Shown piece after piece: positions 34,690 to 48,068 of a DNA stretch of 64,000 bases. The translations under genes and the position numbers were made by a program. The stretch is from Antitrichia curtipendula (taxonomy: Eukaryota; Streptophyta; Bryopsida; Hypnales; Leucodontaceae). Positions within the stretch are counted from its first letter, which is position 1. The number at the start of each line of letters is the position of its first letter. Where the stretch lies: contig OX579635.1 of assembly GCA_951230915.1 (NCBI GenBank), positions 28,272,001-28,336,000 of the forward strand, in the 5' to 3' direction. The notes beneath the pieces are model-generated. The model ran no database searches. It saw nothing but the letters and a program-made list of their open reading frames with translations, and was not told the DNA's origin.

Positions 34690-35760
34690 TTCCTCTTTTA
34701 GATCTTGAACAGCATCATCGGTCTCTTCTTATTTCTAAGATCTCTAAGAACTCACTGACTCTTCATACCATATATTCTGACCGCATCTAAGAAGGTGAAT
34801 GGATTGGCCTATCCCACCATCTTGAGGACCCAATTCCTTTCCTAACTTGAAAAATTAATGATATTGATCTTAACCTCCTACAACCCCAAGCTCTAGTCAT
34901 GTCTCTTTCTAACTTGTTAACAAAGGCCACTTTTAGAGAGACTTTGTATTAGCTCTCCCCATTCCAAATTTAGATGGAAACCAAGTGTAGTAGGGCATCA
35001 TTCAAAAAATTTGTAGTAGGATTCCAGTTGACTGAAAGGACTATTTCATCTAAATGGTCAAACTCTCTTCTTCTTACATTTTCTCATGATTGGAGGAATG
35101 TCTAGCACAAAGTTCAACCACCGAAGGAGGCAACTTTTATTTGGTCTTGTTCGGCATAATGTTGTTATTGTCCACTCATGGAGAACGCAAATTAATCCAG
35201 GAATTGATATCACATGCAGTTGTTGCTCTCTTGGAATTGAAGAAACACCTTTTCTTGTCCTTGTGTCTAAAAGATTTGGAACTATGTCCAATCCATTCTT
35301 CAACACATTCAAGGAACCTCACTTGAAATATAGGCCTTCATATTAGATTCAACTTCATCCAATGTGTTTTTAGATTTGCATTCCTTTGACGTTTTCAAAG
35401 CCTTAAGACTATTTGGACTCTCCTGTGAGACTCTTTTTTGTGGATTATTTGAGGTTTTCAAGAATAGCAAGGTTTTCAATCAATGCAGATGGCCTCTAAA
35501 CTTCTCTCAAAAAGCTCTTTGGAAAGCTTTGTTGGACTCCAATCACGCGGTGCAATTGAAGGCGCATCTAGTAGCTTGTTTCTATCTCCAACAAGTTGGT
35601 GCTATCTAGCGGAATTTTCATAGTATTTGGCATCACTCTCCTATTTGTACTCATTTTTTTTCATTGTCCAGACTTTGGCTTGGCTATTTGTATGTTTTTT
35701 TGTTTTAATGTAATGTTTTTTTCATTTGTTTAAAAAAAAAAAAAAAAGAAAGAAAAAGAA
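34690..35760 (+). mobile_element. 5'-truncated LINE (non-LTR retrotransposon) remnant with poly(A) tail
   Basis: Across shifting plus-strand frames the stretch reads like the C-terminal part of a plant LINE ORF2. FSHDWRNV, QPPKEATFIW and VVVHSWRTQINP are followed by a degraded Cys/His region (ITCSCCSLGIEETP). A later segment, NSKVFNQCRWPLNFSQKALW, is typical of the tail after the reverse-transcriptase zinc-binding domain. The sequence ends in an A-rich tail (35731-35760), as expected of target-primed reverse transcription. Stops and frameshifts are frequent; the reverse-transcriptase core is absent, and the 5' boundary is approximate. Confidence 0.72.
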
Positions 35761-37292
35761 AGCATGTATTGTAAAAAATCTTGAATACCAAGGTCTTGCT
35801 AAAGACTACAAGGTGTAATACACAATTCACGTTCTTGAAATCTAAATATACTTAATTTATTTGTATTTCTTCAATTTTTGGAATTTTAAAAAATATCTTC
35901 TATGAGTTTCAATATCTCTCATTCCATACAACAATCATCAACCGTTATCATTAGCAACAACATGAAGCCCTAGTTAAGTTTTTCTATGCAAAAAAAAATC
36001 CATACAAAAGGAAGCTAATTCCTCAAACTTCTAGAAAACAATGAATTGTTTATTTTTCACTTTCTTCTTAGAATCACTACACATTTATGGAGAAAATTTT
36101 CTATAACATGACTTTCTTCTTAGAATGGTTACTCGTTTATTAGAAGAAAATCTTACCTAAATTTGAGCTCTTCAATGAATATTTAATATTTCATTTAAAA
36201 AAACTTAATTATGTCTAATTGCACCATCAATTACTTCAACTGTAGGCCAGTGATTAGGGGTGTCAGTTTTTGCAGTTTCCTGGTACCAAAATTGTTTAAT
36301 TTTCTTTCAATTGCCTTTTCAATTTTTGGCGCCGCGCAGTTGCAAATAAAATTCGCCAAAAGTGAGGTAAATGGGAAACGTGTTCCCTAAGCCATTGGGA
36401 ACAGCATTGAGAACTCTAACAAGAACGAGTGGGCAGACTGCAGTGGAAGAGTGCTCTGCTTTCAAGCAACGATTCAGCATCCTTGACCAAAACCATCGCT
36501 GGCTTTTAGGTTTCCTGTGCGTCGCGATCGAATGATTGCAAGATTCTGAGCCTCTGGTAAGACTGGAGTGGCGATTCTCTTTCCACTGGTAGCTCTTTGG
36601 ACGGTTTTGGCCCAGAATTGCAGCCTTGGGACGAACTTCCTCGGCTTGTCCACCACTCTGTTTCGTTGCACTCTTTTGGTGGTTGCAATTTCTGTAGTGT
36701 GTGATGAGAATTTGAATCATTTTTGAAAGGAATCGTTTCTTCTGCTAATTCTAGAGCTGTGTAACGGCTTATGCCGTGCGGTTGAACCCAGGATTTTCCT
36801 AGGGTTTGGAGCTGAGATTAAGTGAGGGTCGCCAATTTGCGTGTGAATAAGGCAAAATTCGGGGCGAAATTGCATGAGGCGTTTGCGCTGTGTTCATTTT
36901 TCTTCCGAAATTCGCAAATTGTGCTTATAGTATTTCTCATTTAGGTTTTGGTGTACACGGTCCTTAGGACTCTGGCTCAATCTATGCGTCTTGTTGCATA
37001 TATTCAGAACATGTTCCAAGTGCTTTCGTTGAAGGGCTTGCAGTATGAGAGTGTACACTTTTAAATTTCAGGAGGTCCTTACACTATCTTTAAAGCATCA
37101 GATTATGGATGCGGATGCATTTTGATTCACTTCGAAATTCATTAATATTGAAGGTTTAGAGTAGAGCACACCCCGTTAAAGGAACCTGGAGTAATGTTTT
37201 AAATTTTAGTTATTTTTGATGTGGTCTTCTGGCTCATGATGTCCTGGGGGTACTTTGGTGTCTGACTAGAAGGTGCAGCCCATCTGGTGAAG
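35761..37292. other. Intergenic DNA and upstream region of LTN1
   Basis: AT-rich to about 36320, then GC-richer DNA that probably contains the LTN1 promoter and 5' UTR, possibly with a leader intron. A 133-codon minus-strand frame at 36319-36720 resembles no protein and is not called. Confidence 0.5.
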
Positions 37293-40200
37293 ATGGGCCG
37301 GGAAAAAAAAGGAGGTCCTGGTCGCAGTAAATCGCGGCCCTCAAGCAGCAGGTTTGTTTGTTCCTATTTTAATAGTTGAACTTCGTACTGATTGTTAAGC
37401 GTTATTTTTATGATTTTACCTATCATTGTTATTATGATGCTAACAATCATATTATTTTTTACTACCTCTGTTTCTGAAAAGACCCGTGTTTCCTTTGTAT
37501 TTTACAAAGGAAACACGGGTCTTTTTCAGAAACAGAGGGAGTAACTTGTAAGTATTAGAATCAAATTATAATATCAGTGGTCTTGGATGCAGCTTGTCAG
37601 CTGCCCATCCTGGAGCAGCACCTCTTGGATTTGGAGGGTATATGGGGAGCTCTCTGGTAGAGACAACATTCTCAGCTGAAAGGGAGGTCTCACAGGTGGT
37701 ACTATTACTACTTTTTTAAAGTTCTTGATTCATTCTGTTTTCAGCTCTCCTTGGCAAATTCATGCACGGTCTATCTCATCGAATTCCGAACCATGAAATC
37801 TGAAATTGGAGCATGTTTGGTAGATTTTTTTGCCTCCTGTGTTATGGAAGAATTTGCAATGGTTTTTTGTAACTCGTAATTTTCGTGTTCCTTGTCTGAT
37901 TCTAGTTTTTGGTTAATATAGGATCTTGATGGAGAAGCTGCACTTCAGCTTAAAAGGCTGTCCAAACGAGACCCAACAACGAAGGTTAGAAGCCCACCCT
38001 AAAAGTTTGATTGCATCCTGTGTACAAATAAGCATTTTCTAGTTTACGATGTTTGGGCAAAACCTGTCTGCTAAATCTCTTCATGATTGAGTGACCCTGC
38101 AGCTTAAAGCCCTTGCTGCTCTCAGGGGAATATTTAAGGAGCGTTCGGTTGATGAGCTGGCTGCAATTCTCCTCACTTGGGTGCGTCCTTATTGCAAAAT
38201 AATTTTGTAAGAGCTTGCATGGTAACTTCTTGAGTTTTTGGTGGTTTCTAGTACGTCTATTTGAACTCCATCTTAATGATACCTTTTCTGGCTAATGACT
38301 ATGATCGTCTGCAACGCTCATTCCTGCAGGAGGACCTGCGATTATATGTGCCTCTGGTTCTCTTGTGTATGCTCAATTAAAAAGTAGTGAATGTATTGAA
38401 TCTCATTCATTTATTGACAGGTTTTTGAGTATAAAAGGCTCGTGCAAGACAATAACCGGCAGGTGCGGGAAAATACCCATGGGGCAATGGCTGACCTCAC
38501 AACGAATGCAGGGTGCGTCCTCACTTGTATCCTTGGTCTTCTACTTTGTTAGCATCTTTGTCACTTATGACTTGAAAAAACTATTTTTCTTCATATGGAA
38601 ACTGGTCTTATTGATTGACTGTTGACTCTTAGCTTCATTCGTAAGCTGCTATATAAGGAAGTCCAGTTATCTACTATGTCCTTCTAGGATTGCATGTACC
38701 TTGGACGAAAGTTAGACGCTACCATTAATTTGGCAACATCTAGACCTTTCTAGAAACGCTGGAGCCATTTTCTAGAAGCTCTATCATGGATAATTTGATT
38801 CACTTTGTTTTAGATCGTAATTTTTCCAAATCTGACAGCTGAAGCACTGTCGATCTAAAATTCTTGACTAGTAGAATGTATTGATGTCTTAAGAAGTTCT
38901 TGGTTTGGCTTGTATTTTAGTTGCTCTTTATTTTTCTATTTTCCTACATATTTTTATTGTCAAGCATTCTACCGAAACTTAGATGTCGTCCTTTTCTCTG
39001 TGTTAATAGGAGAGGGTTAGCTCGCCACCTTCGATCATTGATGGGGGCTTGGTGGGTTTCTCAATTTGATCCTTCAAAAGAAGTTGCTGAAGCTGCTCAG
39101 CGATCATTTCAGGTTAGACGCATGATCGGCTGCTTTGAGCAATATTCATTTCGGACGTATTAGTCTCACTTAGTATATGCCTTGTTGTTACACAATATTT
39201 CGAATTTTACTTTGACCAGGTCATGTATCATTGTAGGTCCTCATGTTGTATCTTATATTTGGATGACCATACTCACCTCTGCTATATCTTTGCTTTCCTT
39301 CTACTTGATTGCAGGTTACTTTTCCAGATCGGAAGAAGAGAGTGGACGTGTTGATTTTTTGTTTGAAAGACATCATGACCCATCTGGACGAGAATTTGAA
39401 GTTGACTCCTCAGATGTTAACGGAAATGGGTACTTTGCCAGAGGAGGTTGCAGAGAAATTAGAAAGGGTGAGTTAATAATCTGCATTTTCTGTGAATGAC
39501 GCGTGTTTTTCTACATTATTTAGAACGGAATGGTTGTTAGGTGAGCATGTTTTTGAGTTTTACATTTTTTTTTTGTCTAGACGCTCAGGGTTGTAGCATT
39601 CCCACCTCTGAGCTCATAATAAGTTGTGTCTTGCTTATGGACTCTATTATTTGAAAATTGACTCTGCTCTGTATTTTTTATTCAAAGTTTGGGCCCAGTT
39701 TGTAGACGGAATGCCTTCCTGTAGAACCTTACTATTTTCTTCGCATACCTTCTATTCGAGGTGCGGGAATCGCCTTATATTTGTCATGTGTTTAGTTTGC
39801 TGTATTTTTTTTATTTCTGCATGTCTGCCATGAGAGTTAGTGCCATCTGCACCAATAGTTCTAAATTAAGAATATTTTGTGCAGATTTTATCATCTTCTC
39901 TACTTGCTCTGGCTGCACTACTTGATGTATTAGTAGGTTCATCACCCTCACCTTGGAAGGAGGGGCCTGCAGAGAGCACTTCTGCAGCTGGAGTCGCTGT
40001 AGGGGCAGGAGACGCTGTAAAGGAGGCTGCCACTTCACTCTTTCATGACCAGAAGTCTTTCCAAAGCTCTGTAAAGAACAAAAGTTCTCAGGTGCGGTCG
40101 GCTGTATATCAAACTCTCCGAACCTACGTTCAGCACATTCCACAGGTACTCAATCTGTGTATTACACAAATAATATACCATCCGTCGCTCCTAAGTTTTG

Positions 40201-43200
40201 GATTGCAAAATGAAGAGAGTCGTTGTATCTTTTTAGCTCCGATGGCTCGAGATTTTTGTATGGTTCTGCCTCTCCGAAGATACAGAAATGTGTACAGCTG
40301 GTGTTTCGTTGGAAGCTACAAAAATTATTTCAACACCTGTGATTGATTTTTGGTTTCTGGATGCAGGTCTTCTCTGATGAAGAGAATCTTGACAATTCTG
40401 TGAATCTTGTGCTGGGTGCTTTGGGAGAGAAAGTAACAAGCTGTCATCAACCTATGTGGGACATGATATTACTTTTTAGTAAAAAATTACCTCAAGCCTG
40501 GGGAAGTACCTCCATAAGCACAGCAGTCCTCCCCAAATTGTGGGATTTTCTTAAACATGGCTGCTTTGGATCTCAACAAATTTCTTACCCCTGTATGTAT
40601 CCATTACTCGCACTCATTCCACCTCAATTCGTGACTTCTCCTCAAGGCTTTTTCCTTGAGTTCTTTAAAAACCTCTGGCAAGGCGTGTACATGCCTGTAT
40701 TATCAACTGCAAATCGGCTATCCCTATTCACGACTTTCCAAGAATGTTTTGTTTGGGTTGTTAAGAATGCTAAGAGGTGGGCATTTCGAACTTTTCCATG
40801 CGGTTCTTGTTGATTATAGAAGCACAAATTGTTGAAAGAAAATTTATTTTAATTATGCATGGTTAGTTGTGAGAGCCAATTTGCATTTAGGTGGCTTAGG
40901 TTCTTAAATGATGTAGGTACTTGCTAATGGCTCTGGTGCAGTCCGTGCTCTGATCTTTCCGATATCTGCAAATATCGATGTTAGTTCTATCATACCCTTT
41001 TCATTCACTATTGCTAAGTCTGGCTGACATTGCGATCGATATTCCTTGTTGCTGCAGATATGCTAAGGACGCAGACTGTAAAATATTGCAGGACTTTCTA
41101 GTGGAGGAGGTGTTGTTGAAGATAGTCTGGTGTCAGTATGCAAGTGTTGCCAATCAGTATCTTCTAGAGAATTCCTCACTGGGTCAAGACTTCAGCAGCA
41201 CTGTTACAAACTCTGCTCATTTGCAACCTGTTTTACCACCACCAGTTTGGGATGATGTGGCTAGTGCTATTGTTGATATTTTGATCCTGCTCGGCCAAGA
41301 AGAAGGTGTGTTAGATTCATTCTGGCCTGGATTTCAAACTGCATGTGTGAGCATTCTTCTGGACACGTCTTCAGAGAATGCATCACGATTGACTCGTCTC
41401 GGAGATTTATTTTCTGTGCTTCACGTGAAGATACCAGAAATTGAGAAAACAAGCAATGCGTGGCTTCTTCTAAATGCGGTTCAGCCATTTGTGGAGAAGG
41501 CTTTTCCAGCAATAAGACGTTCAGTGAGTTACTTTTTTTTTTTCTCTTCGGCGTATGAATTGTGACTTGATTTCTTTTTAGGTGGTGTCTCCTTCGAAGT
41601 CTAGGACGCTGTGTAGTAGCGAAGAGCTCTTGAGCGAGTTGATTGTGTCCAAATGTTGAGTAATCCTGTGTTGATCTTCACCATTCCTTATACACTACTT
41701 AATTTGGTATTCTGAATGCTGAAGCACTAGAATTTAGGGAGGCAATAATTCTGGCTCGTGCCTAATAAGCTTGCGGTTCGTTTATGACAGGGACATCCAG
41801 AAGCACTGCGATTGCTTGGGAAGCTCATTGCGACTTATGGGACGTTCGCATTCACTTCACGAGAACAAATTCTGGGCGATACTATCAGGAGGCAATTCCT
41901 TCAGGAGGTCGTTCCATGGTGCTTATCTGGAGAAGAGAGCAGACTTGTTGAACCTAAGATAGACCTTCTACTGTCTTTCTTTGAGGTGAAGGAATTTCAT
42001 GGTTATTGGAAACCAACAGTAGAGTGTGCCACGGCATGGCTGCGTCTGCATGACGAGCGGATGGACCTTGATGATAATGATCTGGCACATGTAGGAGTTC
42101 TGGCTACTTTAGTTGGAAAATTCAGTGAAAAATGGGCAAGGCTGACGAAACCTGCAGGCAACGTGGCTGAGGATGACGCTGGTATGAATATGTTAGATCT
42201 ATGGAGATTACCCAGACTTGATGCCGCTGGTCTGGCTGTTGCGCACAGTAGCAACCTTATTCATCCAGAGTGTGTTCGGCTTCTAAGGTACATGGGTTCT
42301 ATGCCTTATTTTATTCACTTCCCAATCACTCTTATTTTAATGGTCCTGGGATATCACTTTCTTTGATATCAGTGCTAATCCGTTGTGGACATGTGGTATT
42401 TAATGCGCGCCATCTCAGTACTGTCTTCTCTTTATGCAGGAGTTTTTTGAGTCCCCAGAATCCAGAGGACAGTCTTCTCTCTTCTGCTGCTACTACGCAA
42501 TTGATGGAAATGCTTTTAAATCATTTGATTGAGGTGCTGCTTTTGCATGACTCTCCATGGACTAGAGCTGCACCCTCTTTCGTTTTGTCTGATAGTGTTG
42601 ATTACAAATCGAATAAAACCCAAAGTGGTGATGTGGAGAAATCAATCAGCTTTGAGCTGGCAAGGTCAGCACTTGAAGTGGTGGAGGTTTCCATGCCGAC
42701 TCTTGGTGCTCTTCAACTTGAACCTAGTGGGACGCAGCTGCTCTCCACCCTGTTTTGTCTATATTGGGCTTTTCTGAAGCCCTCACCTAGAAAAGTCAAT
42801 GATGGAGATTTTGATGAGTCTGAGGACGAGAGAAGGGAAGAGGAAGAGAGAAGGGAAGAGGACACGTTACCGAATTCCGATGGTGGTGAAGAACACGCTT
42901 TGATTCAGGAAGTGACTTCAAGCCACCACATCGAGCAGAGCCGGTTCTCATTTCTGAATTGCTTAGAGACCCTACGCAGTAGTAGCCCCCCAGCTGTGTA
43001 TCGGAAGTTGAGAACAGAGAGCCGTGAGCGCATACGGCGGGTACTTACAGAAGTTGTGAGAAGCGCGCTTGTTTCTGAGGAATCCTCAGACGTTTTTTCT
43101 ACCTCTACTTTGTGCGCCGATTGGGTTTGTGACATGGTTGAATACTTTTGCGTGGATGAAAATGAAATTCAAGATACTATATCCTGTACTCTTGCTCCAA

Positions 43201-46200
43201 GACTCTCCTGGCCTACTTGGGTGGCAGATACCCAGTATATAGACAACAGAATTCCAATTGTCAAGTTCCCTCGACAGACAACTTTGGTTAAGGTCAGTTA
43301 CAACCTATAGTTTGTTTTTTGTTGGTAGTTGGTAGATGGTAGTTTGCGGAATTGAATTTGTAGCCTGCCATTTGAGGATGTTGGGTTCACTGGTCAGAAA
43401 ACTGGTGTTTTGCCTTTTATTTCAGGACTGAAAAGAAGTGCTTTATCTTCTATTCTTTAGTGGATGTACTTACTGTTGTCGTACTTTGATATTAAACAGG
43501 AGGAGGTACACCAGCGGTTTTGTGCATATGCTGATGTGCTGGCGACATATCTTGGGCCGGAAACAGTGTATAGTGGGCGTACTTCCATGTCTATTGATAC
43601 AGGTCATGGGGAGTATAGAATATGGCTCATTATTGAATTACTCTGCTCTTGGGAATGGCCGGGCGGCTCTGCTTCTTTGCACCTTTTTCAGTTCCTGTGT
43701 GACACTGCAAGAAACGCAACGGGACAAAAGCTTCCTCCTTTACTGGATATGTGTTTCCGTTCTCTCTTAGCTGGTTCTTCTTCCGAAAGTTCAGATCGGA
43801 TTGCCGAGGAAGGTCCTGTTGAGGATGATCTGTTTCTAGAAATGGGCCCCTCTACAAATGCATTGCTAACCTTGCTGAGAGCCTTGGTGGATGGTGAAGC
43901 TGTGTGGAAAAGAGAAGATGTGGAACAGTTCTTTTCTGAGTACATTGCAAAGTCGAGCAATGCAGATGATTTAGCAGATGCAGGCTTGCTCAATGTTTTG
44001 CCTTCTGTGTTGTTGATTTTGATGCCAGTGCTACGTAATCCATTGATTGAGACATCTGATGCCGAAAGTCTTGAAAAGGAGGGTTGGGCATTGAAGCAGA
44101 CTGTGTGCGATTGGTTAAACAAAGCCCTCAACCTTCTACCTCGTGCTGACGTTGGGAAAGGATGCATAGAGTTTGAAGGAAAGCAATGGTTGGAAGTGGC
44201 CATATCATGTTATCCTCTGCAGTTGCCAGGCCTGAAATCTGGTATTGCTGCAGCTGCTAGTGCTAAGATCAGCCTCCAAGAAACTTCCCTTCTTCTGAGG
44301 TTACTACGGAGCCAATTTAGAATGGCACAATACTCCGAAACTCAGCTCATATCAGCTGATACCACAGACGTGATGCTCCAGCTTGGACTTGAGCTGACAC
44401 TAGCAAGATTAGTCGCTGTGTCAGTGGCCTATTGCTGGCAAGATTTTAGTGTTGAAGAGTGGGCGTTTATCCTCAAGTGCCTCCGGAAATGGGTAGATTC
44501 GGCTGTTGTAGAGTATGAAGAGATGACTGAGATTATCGTGAGCTTTCACAAAGATGGACAGCAGGGCGATTTAGATTTGCAGCAATTGTCAGGTAGAAAG
44601 ATCTTGATTGAACTTGCTGCAACAGCTGTATCAGTTTTAATTTTGCTCAAAGATCTCACCAAGCTTGAAACCGTGACGGCTTTGAGGGCTAAAGGTGTTT
44701 TGCGAGTATCCAACTGGGTGGCTGTGGAGGACCACATGATGGAAGCTGTTCTTCGAATCCTGTTGGCTACTGGTCTTTCTGAGGCAACAGCATTGGACTT
44801 CGATGCCGACAGTGAGGCTGCAAATACCATTTCCAAGCACCGAATGGCTGAATCGTCCTTGTGGGAGAGTCTTGCTGTAGTTGCTCTGGGAGCTACAACT
44901 AGGTCTCGCGAAGCTGCAGTCCGAGCAGCTGACTTGTGGGGAGTTGGAAAGGGATCAATCAGTGCCCTTTACGCCCTCTTACTGTCTCCCAATTCAACTG
45001 GTGCTTTGCAATGGGTTGCGTTTCAGTTCCTATCAACTGAACCCATCCAGCAACTGGCCGTCACTTGGGGTGGTGCTTCTCAAAATCAAGAGGAAGTAGA
45101 GGATGCTGCTCCGCATGACGAAGCTTCGCTTGCAGCTGCTGCCAAGCTTCGACCAGAGCTTATTAAATTGTTGGAAACTCCAGAAAAGCTTCTTCTTCAG
45201 AGCTCTTTCACCTCAGCTCTTCGTGTATGTAGTCACCTTACTTCTTTTTCCATTTATTTTTTGGGTACACTGATTATTCTGACATGTCGCTTTGGACATG
45301 CTTGCTTTATCACAAACCTTCTGAGTTGACTCTTCTAGTTGCACGTTTGAAAGGGTTTTACGAGTGAGTTCAAATCTGTTAGATCATCAAACCTTACGTT
45401 GCAGCTTACTGTACGGTGTTGCAGGTACAGTATCTTTTGGGATGGTCGCTTTTATTAATGCGTTTGCATGCATTGCCTCTACTTTCTCCAACTAGGGAGA
45501 GGTTGCTACTGTTCGCAAGAGATTCCGACACGTCCTCTACCCTCTTGGACTGCCTGTTTCAACACATTCCTCTCGATCTAACTTCAGGTCAAATTTCATA
45601 CACTGATTGATGATTTCCAGAGCTATCGTGTTTCCAAGTTTCTGATGATTCCCATTGTTAACATGTTTGCCCACTCAATTCCGATGTAAATGCAGGAACG
45701 TCTGCTTCGAGAAGAAAAACTGCAGCAGCTGGTGCCAAAATAAGTGTGGCGGCTACGTCTGCAACTCGGGCAGTGTCAAGTGGAACTATAGGCTTTGCTG
45801 TGGAAAGTTTGTGGCCAGTGAAGGAACAAAATGTAGTAGTCCTTGCTGGGGCAGTCTATGGTCTGTTGCTGCGGGTTTTACCAGCATGCGTGCGCATATG
45901 GTTCACAGGTCTACGTGACAGATCGACTGTATCAGCAATCGAGAACTTCACATCCAGCAATTGCAGCACGCATCTTCTAGCTGACGAGTTTTCACAGGTA
46001 TGGTATATCTGCCATCGCAATGGCTGCCGTATTATGTTGCATGCGCTTTTAACATGATATTTCTGGTGCACCTCTATGATTTTACGGCTCTCTTAAGAAG
46101 TCAAGCGATTGAGAGTTTCCTGTATGGTGATGTACGCAGCTCCAAGCGTCAGTTGTAGCAGATGAGACTCTGTCCATTCGTGCCAATCGCACCCTTCGTG

Positions 46201-46923
46201 AAGTCACAGCTGTGTATAAAAAGGAAGAGGCGTGCCTGGACATTGTGATACGGCTCCCAGCCAGCTACCCGCTGAGGGCTGTAGAGGTGGACTGCACGAG
46301 GCGTCTCGGGATCAGCAAGACCCTTCTCCGTAAATGGATTCTCTCCATGGCATCTTTTCTTCGAAATCAGGTACTTTTTGAACACTCACATAACCCCTAA
46401 GTGCTCAAGCTAAGAATATATTATTTACTTTGAAAGCTAATTGTTGAGTATATTAACTTTTAGAACATATTTCAATCGTTCAAGAATGTAGGGTATGATA
46501 TCCTCTCTGTATTGGGGTTCACTTTGTTACCTTCCTAGAAGCTTACCCCGGAAGTGCCCAAATGGCCACAATTGCCTGCTTCCATGTCTATTGGAGTTGA
46601 AGTAAATCACATAGGAAGCTTGACCAATTCTCGTTCAAATTTGAAACTCCAAATCCTCATAAGAGGTATGCAATTTGGTCGCTTGTGCATGATAGAATGG
46701 AGCATTGCTGGAGGCTATCCAAATGTGGAAGAAGAACGTGGACCGTGAATTTGAGGGGGTGGAGGAATGCCCCATCTGCTATTCCATCATTCACACTACC
46801 AACCACTCCCTTCCCCGATTGGCGTGCAAAACTTGTAAACATAAGTTCCATTCCGCCTGCCTCTACAAGTGGTTCTCCACCTCCCACAAGTCTACCTGTC
46901 CTCTGTGCCAGACTCCCTTTTGA
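37293..46923 (+). CDS. LTN1: E3 ubiquitin-protein ligase listerin (LTN1)
   Basis: Seventeen exons give 1928 residues: 37293-37351, 37593-37695, 37922-37984, 38103-38180, 38421-38512, 39010-39112, 39315-39467, 39885-40145, 40367-40776, 41058-41523, 41791-42287, 42440-43292, 43500-45224, 45425-45587, 45696-45997, 46140-46370, 46696-46923. Listerin binds 60S subunits carrying stalled nascent chains and ubiquitylates the chain (ribosome-associated quality control). The N-terminus [19 protein letters not shown], a GFGGY segment and WVSQFDP match plant listerins. The middle is a long helical-repeat region with an acidic insert near [17 protein letters not shown]. The C-terminus has the RWD-like region ([18 protein letters not shown]) and a RING-variant (CPIC...[12 protein letters not shown]...CPLC, residues 1878-1924). 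Length is close to the roughly 1870 residues of Arabidopsis listerin. It is tail-to-tail with the CLC gene. Confidence 0.95.
37462..37541. mobile_element. Stowaway-like (Tc1/mariner) MITE in LTN1 intron 1
   Basis: An 80-bp near-perfect inverted repeat. The left end is CTACCTCTGTTTCTGAAAAG; the right end is the reverse complement of CTCCCTCTGTTTCTGAAAAA. A TA dinucleotide flanks both sides (37460-37461 and 37542-37543). The CTCCCTC.GTTTC end is the Stowaway signature. The nearly identical arms suggest a fairly young insertion. It lies between the first two coding exons and does not touch a splice site. Confidence 0.9.
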
Positions 46924-48068
46924 ACCACCTGTGCAAGAATTGAGACTCCAACGAAGGGTCAGTGAGGGCGCTTTGTCTATTTTCTCTTTTCCATTTAACG
47001 CATATTATCGTTATCCTTTGATGATTATTTCAGTCGTTACTCTTGTAGCGTTTTCACCAGAATTTTGTTAGTGGAGTATAGCAAATCAACAGTATTATGA
47101 GAATCTAGTGGATGCACCAAGCTCCTATCTGTCGTGGGAGATTTTGTGTGTTCAATTGGCAAAGCTGAACTAAACTTAGATTTGAATCATGAACTGTGGT
47201 TTTATGTCCGGGAGTTCAGGAGTTTTTGTTAATTGAGTTACAGCTATCGGTTTAAAGCAAAGGGTGCTTTATACATGCTCATGAAACAGCGCAAGGGTGC
47301 ACAGATTCCAAAATTGAAGCATCTTTTGCAGTAATTATTGCCAGACTAGAAGAAATGCAATTATGGTAGTAGGAAGCGTAATGTATTTAAATAGCAGGAA
47401 TTGTGGAAATCGTATTATATGTAGCATGTCATTGAGAGAAACCGATGCACTGAAGGCGTTTTGAGGTTCATGAGGTGGTGAATAAGCTCTTACAGGGAAG
47501 CCAGAAAGTGGTCGTTGGAATGGGAGAATTGAATTTCTGTGAAATTGGTGAAGAATCTGTGATGAGTTTGGGATGGAGTTTCCCATTGCCATTGTGCACC
47601 TTGTGCAGAATGAAAAACACATTGCAATTCTCCAATGATGAAGTGTTCAATACAACTGAAATCTTCTTATACAAAGAAATGTACAAAGCAATTTAATCTA
47701 TTGTATAGGAAGGATTTCTGGTTCATGGCAAATCCAAGAAATTTTGGAGCAAGGTAGGAGGTAATGTCCCCATGCGATGGGGTCTTAATCATAGTTCCTT
47801 TTGTACAAAAAGAAAAGAGGAACTTGTGAGCTTCAAGTATCATGGAATATAAATCGATGTCAATGCCTTGTGGCAACCTTTAACATCGGCCAATTAAGAG
47901 CAAGATTCCCTCATTTTGAAGGGGTTTGTAGACAGTTTTTTAATGTGATTGAGAAAGTAGCTGCTGTTGTATCTCGTTGTGCAGCTCCATTACCGCAGTA
48001 TGCAATATGTACTGTACACAACAGTTGGGATCATGTGGTAAATGGCAGCCCTAGTGAGTTTGAGCATT
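46924..48068. other. Convergent 3' region between LTN1 and the CLC gene
   Basis: Contains the 3' UTRs of both convergent genes. Short open frames on both strands lack family resemblance. No separate gene is supported. Confidence 0.5.

Noticed and set aside
36319..36720. 133-codon minus-strand frame upstream of LTN1
   Set aside because: It lies in the GC-rich LTN1 promoter or leader with no family resemblance and no promoter of its own.
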